Below are positions 6,803-11,072 of a DNA stretch of 11,072 nucleotides, piece after piece (position 1 is the first letter of the stretch; every line of letters starts with the position of its first letter). Origin of the DNA: Chloroflexota bacterium (GTDB lineage Bacteria > Chloroflexota > Dehalococcoidia > Lucifugimonadales > JADFKI01); contig VXRI01000044.1 in the NCBI GenBank assembly GCA_009838595.1, positions 6,086 through 17,157 on the forward strand, given 5' to 3'. A program made the position numbers and the translations under genes. Below the pieces are notes generated by a model. That model was not told the origin of the DNA, searched no databases, and saw nothing but the letters and a program-made list of their open reading frames with translations.

Positions 6803-6885
6803 TTAACGGGGAGGGAGTACAAGATAAACCGGATATGTTCTATCCTACGGTATCCCTGTTCATCCTGTTATAATCACGCCTGTCG
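6803..6885. other. Short intergenic segment with dispersed repeat piece
   Basis: No gene is seen. At 6851-6875 the sequence TATCCCTGTTCATCCTGTTA belongs to the same loose family of ATCC(C/T)GT units found at the mod gene junctions. No terminator hairpin with a U run was found for the upstream DUF502 and 85-residue genes. Confidence 0.4.
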
Positions 6886-7143
6886 TCAGTCAGCTGGCAT
6901 TTCCAGCACAACTTCTTCAGGCGAATAGGCATCAAAGGCGGGCGAGTTGCCGCGCTCCCACATCCAACGGCGCAGTTCGTATATTCTGTCCGGCCGCGAC
7001 AGATAGTCTTCGATTCCTAGTGCCTTGGCTATGGCGATTGCCATCTGCTCACTGCCACTGTCGGCTTGCACCGAATAGTCGCAGCACACCAACTCCGGTA
7101 TCTTCTGAGGATCCACATCTATAGTAATCTTAATCGACCGCAT
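6886..7143 (-). CDS. Hypothetical 85-residue protein
   Basis: An 85-residue protein that I do not recognise. It begins MRSIKITIDVDPQKIPELVC, a likely beta strand followed by a turn, continues with a likely helix (SGSEQMAIAIAKALGIEDYL) and a Trp/Arg-rich stretch (RIYELRRWMWERGNSPAFDA), and ends SPEEVVLEMPAD. It is acidic overall with no signal peptide or membrane helix, so it is probably cytoplasmic. The start ATG 7143 is well supported: GGAGG (7152-7156) lies eight bases upstream, and the longer frame to 7182 has no such site. It follows the DUF502 gene on the same strand after a 57-base gap and is probably co-transcribed with it, which is the only hint at function. Confidence 0.75.
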   Translation of the reverse strand: MRSIKITIDVDPQKIPELVCCDYSVQADSGSEQMAIAIAKALGIEDYLSRPDRIYELRRWMWERGNSPAFDAYSPEEVVLEMPAD

Positions 7144-7200
7144 GCAATAATCCTCCACCAGATTTACACAAGACGACTCCACAAATCTCCGACCCTACCA

Positions 7201-8007
7201 TCACTCACCAAATCTCTTCATAGGAACGCGATACAACTCATCCCTGTCACGGTATCTGTATCCCCTATATCCTCGACGCTTGTTACGGTGACCGTCCAAC
7301 ATTAGTGAGAACTGCTCCTGTATGTTGTCATTGTCTTCATCCTGCCAGCGCGCCCTCACATCGACTTCTCCCAGCTTCTCAGGAAGAGCTATCCCGCCCG
7401 ACAGCACAAGCTTGAGTGCCTCCTCCACGCTTATGTCCGTGTCGTACACCTCCGATTTGCTCATCAACGCGAACATGCCCGAAGTCGGATTAGGCACAGT
7501 CGGGATGTATATCGCAATCCTTTCGTCCTCACCGCCTCGAAACTCGCACTGCCCGGTAACAAAGCCAAGCGCGAACACATTCGGCTTTGGCCATTCCACC
7601 AGCACCACGCGGCTGAACTCGTCATACGACGACAAATACCCTGTTACCTGCTCCGTCAACCCATATATGCTCTTCACCACAGGTATGCGGCTGAAGACCG
7701 CATGCTGCACCGCCATCGTCATCCTTCCCACGCGCGGCGACACCACAAGGCCGGTAAAATAGAAGATTATGCACAGCAACAACAGGCTGAGTCCCGGAGG
7801 TTTGAAGGGCAGATAGTTCAGCATTGGCGCTAACCAGTTCAGCAGTGGCGCCAACAGGTCATCTGTGTAACTCACCAAAAGGCGCAGCACGAGGTAGGTA
7901 ACGAGTATCGGAACGAACAACATGAAGCCCGCTTTAACTCGTCCCCAGACGTGGTTCTCTACACCTTCCGATCTTTTGCTGGGCTGCCAATCCGCGTTGC
8001 CCTTCAT
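7201..8007 (-). CDS. DUF502 family membrane protein
   Basis: A 268-residue inner-membrane protein of the DUF502 family, whose function is not firmly established in bacteria. Two membrane helices are visible, residues about 26-47 (GFMLFVPILVTYLVLRLLVS) and 71-90 (PGLSLLLLCIIFYFTGLVVS), followed by the family motifs RIPVVKSIYGLTEQV (108-122), PTVPNPTSGMFALMSKSEV (169-187), the DISVEEALKLVLSGGI stretch (191-206) and a basic Arg/Tyr-rich tail (GHRNKRRGYRGYRYRDRDEL). The start is ATG 8007 because AGGAG (8013-8017) lies five bases upstream; the frame is open to 8115 but that part has no family character. It is followed by the 85-residue gene and is divergent from the regulator operon across a 273-base gap. 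Confidence 0.9.
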   Translation of the reverse strand: MKGNADWQPSKRSEGVENHVWGRVKAGFMLFVPILVTYLVLRLLVSYTDDLLAPLLNWLAPMLNYLPFKPPGLSLLLLCIIFYFTGLVVSPRVGRMTMAVQHAVFSRIPVVKSIYGLTEQVTGYLSSYDEFSRVVLVEWPKPNVFALGFVTGQCEFRGGEDERIAIYIPTVPNPTSGMFALMSKSEVYDTDISVEEALKLVLSGGIALPEKLGEVDVRARWQDEDNDNIQEQFSLMLDGHRNKRRGYRGYRYRDRDELYRVPMKRFGE

Positions 8008-8160
8008 ATCGGCTCCTCTCATAAACATTACGCTAACTAGATTACGAAAGCGCCGTTGCACACTTAAAGCCTTTTTTGGATACCTTTTACTTACCAATAT
8101 GATTAGAAGCAACACAATTTACCGATGCTAAGTCATCGCCCCATCGCAACCTGCCAAATT

Positions 8161-8185
8161 TGCCCATCCTGCCCATCGAGGTAAG
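8161..8185 (+). repeat. Short dispersed intergenic repeat piece
   Basis: The sequence TGCCCATCCTGCCCATCGAG followed by GTAAG is a two-unit member of the same loose family as the mod junction repeats (units ending in CATCGATGT). It sits in the divergent spacer between the DUF502 gene and the response regulator operon. Confidence 0.35.
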
Positions 8186-8222
8186 AATACGCGCCAAGTA
8201 ATACTTCAACCCCTTAAATCGC

Positions 8223-8242
8223 TATAATGAAACAGTTATAAT
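8223..8242 (+). promoter_or_regulatory. Two TATAAT boxes upstream of the response regulator operon
   Basis: TATAAT occurs at 8223-8228 and again at 8237-8242, both exact -10 matches, 14 bases apart and 38-58 bases before the regulator ATG. The hexamer 17 bases upstream of the second is TTAAAT, a half match to TTGACA. At least one is a plausible promoter for the three-gene operon; the doubling may mean two start points or be coincidence. Confidence 0.4.
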
Positions 8243-8280
8243 GTCTGAATAGACTGCTTTTGTAGCCGAGGATATTCGGT

Positions 8281-9066
8281 ATGACAGAGTCAAGACTTCA
8301 GCGCAGCATTCTCATCGTGGATGATGAATGGGACTCCAAAGTCGTGCGCAGTGTCCGCAAGCGCCTGGACGAGGAAGGTTGGCGCACTAATGTCGTCGTG
8401 CCGTTCGACTTTATCGTTTCGGGCGACGACTTCGAGGCGGAAGCGCTCTACGCCATTGAAGAAGACCGACCGGACGGCGTCGTTCTGGACGTGCGTTTCG
8501 GCGAGCACGGCTCAGACAGGTTCAAGGGCTTGGCTATCTTGCAGAAGATAGTGGAGCATCACCCGCAATTGCCGGTGCTGATGTTCACGCAGTATTGGAA
8601 GGGCCCCGACAGGGAAATCGCCGTACGCGGCACGCTGAAGTGGGACGCGCAGGTGGACTTCATCGACAAGTTTGCAAGCCCGGAAGAGGTCGTTATGAGG
8701 CTGCGCCGTCTGATGGGAACGACGCCGGACACGATACGCATAGGCGACCGAATTTCCATCGACAACGCGAACGAGGTTGTGTATGTTCACGACGCGGACA
8801 AAGCCACGCCGGTAACGGAACTGCACGGCTTGCGCTTCGACATCCTGCAGGAACTTGCATCAACTTGGTACAGCAGTCCCGGGGAAGTCGTGCCATTCGC
8901 CAAGCTGATGCGATACACCGAAGGCGAAGACCCGCGCGCGTCTATCCGGGTGCGCATTCGAGAAATCAAGGTCGCTATCGGCAAGGCGATGGGCGTGCAA
9001 TTCGGCGCGGGAGACCTCATCATCAATGTACGCGACAGGGGCTATCGCCTCGCGCCGCCCGAATGA
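8281..9066 (+). CDS. OmpR-like two-component response regulator with an atypical receiver
   Basis: A 261-residue cytoplasmic DNA-binding regulator. The receiver domain (about 8-148) has the acidic pair Asp14/Asp15 in ILIVDDEW, the predicted phosphorylated Asp70 in GVVLDVRF, Thr103 in VLMFTQYW and Lys130 in VDFIDKFASPEEV, so the phosphotransfer site is complete. The C-terminal winged helix (about 177-259) follows the OmpR/PhoB pattern, from VTELHGLRFDILQELA through ASIRVRIREIKVAIGKAM to the final wing INVRDRGYRLAPPE. The receiver is longer than usual: the phospho-Asp is normally near 53 and the Lys near 103, and extra residues fall around 40-55 and between Thr and Lys. The start is ATG 8281 with GAGGA about ten bases upstream. 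The kinase gene starts one base after the stop. Confidence 0.93.
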   Translation: MTESRLQRSILIVDDEWDSKVVRSVRKRLDEEGWRTNVVVPFDFIVSGDDFEAEALYAIEEDRPDGVVLDVRFGEHGSDRFKGLAILQKIVEHHPQLPVLMFTQYWKGPDREIAVRGTLKWDAQVDFIDKFASPEEVVMRLRRLMGTTPDTIRIGDRISIDNANEVVYVHDADKATPVTELHGLRFDILQELASTWYSSPGEVVPFAKLMRYTEGEDPRASIRVRIREIKVAIGKAMGVQFGAGDLIINVRDRGYRLAPPE

Positions 9067-9067
9067 C

Positions 9068-10081
9068 ATGCTGCGCCACATCCCAGCACTATCAATAGCA
9101 AAGTTCACGGGGCTTCTGATACTCGCCGCAGCAATCGCGTGTTTCGTGCTCGCCCCCATCATCGGCGAAGCGTTGTTCGCCAGCATATGGGGCGTGGAGC
9201 CGCTCACTTACATCGGCGCGGCACTGCTCACGATAGGTTTGGCGGTACTTCTGTTCGCCTTCGCACTGCCGCAGGCATTGCGCCGCCCCAGCAAACAGTC
9301 CCAGCGCGATATGCAAGATTGGAGCAGCGTCACTCAGCAGTATTTCGAGTTGTTCGACCACGATTTAGGCAGACCGCTCCGCCGCATACTAGGCAAAGAA
9401 CGCGAGCTGCGGGCATACCTGCGCGCAGCCGAGAACGGCGCGAACGGTCATATCGACATCGAGGAGGTAACCGAGCTGCTGGATGAGATAGAAATGCAAG
9501 CGCCCAATTTCCGCCTTATGATGTCCAACATCCGCGTTCTCATCCAGCTGGAAGCGCCCAACGCTTCGCTCGAACCGCAGCCGGTCGAGGTGCCCGAAGT
9601 CGTGCGCCGCATCATAGACCGCTACAATCCCGTCGCAGCCGAAGCGAACAAAAGCATAAGTTGGTGGGCAGAACCGTCCGAATTCGGCATCGTGTACTCG
9701 GACAGCGCCGCAATCGAGCATATCGTTACGAACCTCGTGGACAACGCCGTTCGATTCGCCAATTCGCAAGTTCATGTTTGGCTGACACGCGAGGATGACC
9801 GCTTCAGCATCCATGTCTGGGACGACGGCGAAGGCGTGTCTTCACACTACCGCCCGCATGTATTCGATCGCGGCTGGACGCCCGCGGTCGCGCGCCGCGA
9901 GGAGAAGACAAGCTCCGGACTGGGGCTGTACATTGCGTACACGCTGTCTATCGGCTATGGCGGCGACTTGACCATCGAAAACGATACAACTTCGGGGCCC
10001 AACGACCATACGACTTTCGTGCTTACTCTGCCATCTCATCAGCCCGCTCCCGCGGGTGCGACTGCCGGAGAGATTTCTTGA
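9068..10081 (+). CDS. Membrane sensor histidine kinase lacking a large sensor domain
   Basis: A 337-residue kinase and the presumed partner of the preceding regulator. Two membrane helices (about 10-31 and 47-67) are separated by a loop of only ~15 residues, leaving no room for an extracytoplasmic sensor domain. The phosphoacceptor is His98 in FELFDHDLGRPLRRI; the usual H-E-L-R-T-P here reads H-D-L-G-R-P. The ATPase domain has N box HIVTNLVDNAVRFA (Asn222, Asn226), G1 WDDGEGV (251-257), F box VFDRGW (265-270) and G2 SSGLGLYIA (282-290), so it should be active. The start is ATG 9068, one base after the regulator stop; upstream ATGs fall within the regulator. No ribosome site is evident, pointing to translational coupling. 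The lipoprotein gene overlaps its stop codon. Confidence 0.93.
   Translation: MLRHIPALSIAKFTGLLILAAAIACFVLAPIIGEALFASIWGVEPLTYIGAALLTIGLAVLLFAFALPQALRRPSKQSQRDMQDWSSVTQQYFELFDHDLGRPLRRILGKERELRAYLRAAENGANGHIDIEEVTELLDEIEMQAPNFRLMMSNIRVLIQLEAPNASLEPQPVEVPEVVRRIIDRYNPVAAEANKSISWWAEPSEFGIVYSDSAAIEHIVTNLVDNAVRFANSQVHVWLTREDDRFSIHVWDDGEGVSSHYRPHVFDRGWTPAVARREEKTSSGLGLYIAYTLSIGYGGDLTIENDTTSGPNDHTTFVLTLPSHQPAPAGATAGEIS
10067..10070 (+). promoter_or_regulatory. Ribosome binding site deciding a TTG start
   Basis: GGAG, seven bases before the TTG at 10078, lies inside the end of the kinase gene. It supports the unusual TTG start of the lipoprotein, since the next in-frame ATG (residue 15) would cut the signal peptide short. 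Confidence 0.7.
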
Positions 10082-10809
10082 AGCCGGTAGGTCGCGCAGT
10101 TCATGCAATCGTCGCGCTCATGCCGTTCGCACTCACGCTGTTGGCTCTGTCCGCGTGCATAACGCCCGTACCGCGAATCGCGCCGACACCCGTGCCGACG
10201 ATAACACCAACGCCGCAGCCGACAGCAACACCGGATCCCACACCAACGCCACTGCCCACCAGCACGCCTCTGCCTACAGCCACGCCAACTCCCGTCATCG
10301 AAGGCTTGCTGGACTTGCAGGGACCTGAGGACAATGCGGCAGTGCGCACGGACAGCGTGGTCGTACACGGCTACGCGCATCCGGACGCCGCCGTGCAGGT
10401 TAACCGTGAGCCGGTTGAAGTTGACGAAAGCGGTAGATTTAGGCAGGTGATAGACTTGTCGCCTGGTTTCAACACCATCACAGTCGATGCGGAAACGCCG
10501 GACGGCGCGACTGAGAGCGCCAGCGTATCGGTCATATCTCTGATATTGCCGCCGCAGCCGTTCTTCTTGATAGTTACGCAGCCGGAAGACCAGAGCTTCG
10601 CAACGCACCCAACCATCCCGCTTATCGGACGCACGACGGCAGGCACAGTCGTAACGGTCAAGGGCGTAGCGGTGCCGGTGGACATATCCGGCGTATTCTC
10701 CACCACCATAACGCTAGAGCCGGGCCCCAACCTAATCGAAGTGCAAGGAATCAGCGCCGACGGCGAAGAACTAGACGCACTGGTAGCGGTAATATACAGA
10801 GAGCAGTAG
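10078..10809 (+). CDS. Lipoprotein with Pro/Thr linker and two Ig-like domains
   Basis: A 243-residue exported lipoprotein. The signal peptide has a hydrophobic core (residues 10-24) and lipobox LSAC with Cys27. Residues 28-73 are a Thr-Pro linker (PTPTPLPTSTPLPTATPTP) typical of surface stalks. Two similar beta-rich domains follow, about 78-153 and 164-240, both beginning with a Pro-Glu-Asp segment (QGPEDNAAV, TQPEDQSFA), then a xVxGxxxxxxxVxVNxxxVxVDxxGxF-like pattern, and ending in phi-N-x-I-x-V (FNTITVDA, NLIEVQGI). This matches bacterial Ig-like folds of the Glucodextranase-B/Big type. The start is TTG 10078, whose last two bases are in the kinase stop TGA, with GGAG seven bases upstream. 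Its position in a two-component operon suggests an accessory role in sensing or an output on the cell surface; neither is proven. Confidence 0.88.
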   Translation: MKPVGRAVHAIVALMPFALTLLALSACITPVPRIAPTPVPTITPTPQPTATPDPTPTPLPTSTPLPTATPTPVIEGLLDLQGPEDNAAVRTDSVVVHGYAHPDAAVQVNREPVEVDESGRFRQVIDLSPGFNTITVDAETPDGATESASVSVISLILPPQPFFLIVTQPEDQSFATHPTIPLIGRTTAGTVVTVKGVAVPVDISGVFSTTITLEPGPNLIEVQGISADGEELDALVAVIYREQ

Positions 10810-10996
10810 GCGAGCATTTTACTCCCATCATTACCCACATTACCCTTCCTGATTACTCACCCTGCCAAATTAGGCACGCGGTCATTCCGCAACCGACGAA
10901 TGCTGCAGCGAGGCGATTTCATAAATCCCTAATGTTGTCATTCTGAACACAGTGAGGAATCTGAAATCGTTGCATGCAAACCCGTTTGCGACTTTA
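10810..10996. other. Intergenic repeat debris before an insertion sequence
   Basis: No gene is seen. At 10935-10969 the sequence TGTCATTCTGAACACAGTGA followed by GGAATCTGAAATCG resembles a widespread intergenic element (TGTCATTCTGA...GAATCT) known from many environmental bacterial genomes; that resemblance is from memory. A GGTCATTCCGCAAC piece at about 10879 may be a further fragment. No terminator with a clear stem and U run was found for the upstream operon. Confidence 0.4.
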
Positions 10997-11072
10997 GAGG
11001 GTGTCTGAGAAGTGTTAAAATAGCAGCATGAATAAGCGTAAACCATATCCAACAGACCTGACAGACGCAGAA
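10997..11072 (+). mobile_element. Left end of an IS5-family insertion sequence
   Basis: From 10997 the sequence GAGGGTGTCTGAGAAGTGTT has the look of an IS5-group (IS427-like) terminal inverted repeat, preceded by TTA, which would fit the short TA/TNA target duplication of that group. The transposase starts 31 bases further in. The right end is outside the window, so the inverted repeat and target duplication cannot be confirmed here. Confidence 0.75.
11028..11072 (+). CDS. IS5-family transposase, N-terminus only
   Basis: Fifteen codons are present, reading MNKRKPYPTDLTDAE. The YP(S/T)DLTDAE motif is the standard opening of IS5-family transposases (the DUF4096 N-terminal segment), where it is usually followed by Trp and a hydrophobic helix. 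The start ATG 11028 lies just inside the presumed terminal repeat, as is usual for these elements. The DDE catalytic region is outside the window, so whether the transposase is intact cannot be judged. Confidence 0.85.
   Translation, partial: MNKRKPYPTDLTDAE

Noticed and set aside
10173..10295. Tandem DNA repeat or CRISPR-like array in the ACGCC/ACACC-rich stretch
   Set aside because: The periodicity comes from Thr-Pro codons in a stalk; there are no fixed-length repeats with distinct spacers.
10101..10349. Minus-strand frame encoding a Gly/Val-rich repeat (VGVGSGVAVG type)
   Set aside because: It is the complement of the Thr-Pro linker codons of the lipoprotein and has no independent support.

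Overview
The window looks like a piece of a bacterial genome assembled from an environmental or symbiont sample. It is moderately GC-rich, with coding third positions mostly G or C. Gene content and style (PdxS/PdxT vitamin B6 synthase, ModABC, a DUF502 membrane protein, a Thr-Pro-rich lipoprotein with Ig-like domains, many short decaying palindromic repeats between genes) fit Chloroflexota, for example Dehalococcoidia/SAR202-like lineages. No phylogenetic marker gene is present, so this placement is an inference from style only.

Layout. 1-993, minus strand: the 5' end of pdxT (cut by the window edge) and complete pdxS, a tightly coupled pair that makes pyridoxal 5'-phosphate. 994-1582: mostly non-coding, with repeat-like hairpins and one possible small Cys-containing ORF. 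1583-4233, minus strand: modA-modB-modC, a complete molybdate-type ABC importer; similar 32-bp direct repeats sit in both gene junctions. 4290-4790, plus strand: a small TPR protein, divergent from modA. 4828-5919, minus strand: a malate/L-lactate dehydrogenase-family (Ldh_2) oxidoreductase, convergent with the TPR gene. 5920-6885: a gene-poor stretch holding a 154-bp nested palindrome (MITE/REP-like) and a frameshifted, N-terminally truncated remnant of an MgtE magnesium transporter. 6886-8007, minus strand: a DUF502 two-helix membrane protein followed by an 85-residue unknown protein. 8281-10809, plus strand: a compact three-gene operon encoding an atypical OmpR-like response regulator, a membrane histidine kinase with almost no extracytoplasmic domain, and a lipoprotein with a Pro/Thr linker and two Ig-like domains. 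10810-11072: repeat debris and the left end of an IS5-family insertion sequence whose transposase runs off the window.

Most of the window is ordinary metabolism and transport. The best candidate for something less described is the regulator-kinase-lipoprotein operon. Its kinase lacks an obvious sensor domain and is translationally coupled to a surface lipoprotein that could supply sensing from outside the membrane. The palindrome, the mgtE remnant, the IS end and the dispersed short repeats show that the spaces between genes are actively shaped by small mobile or repeat sequences.
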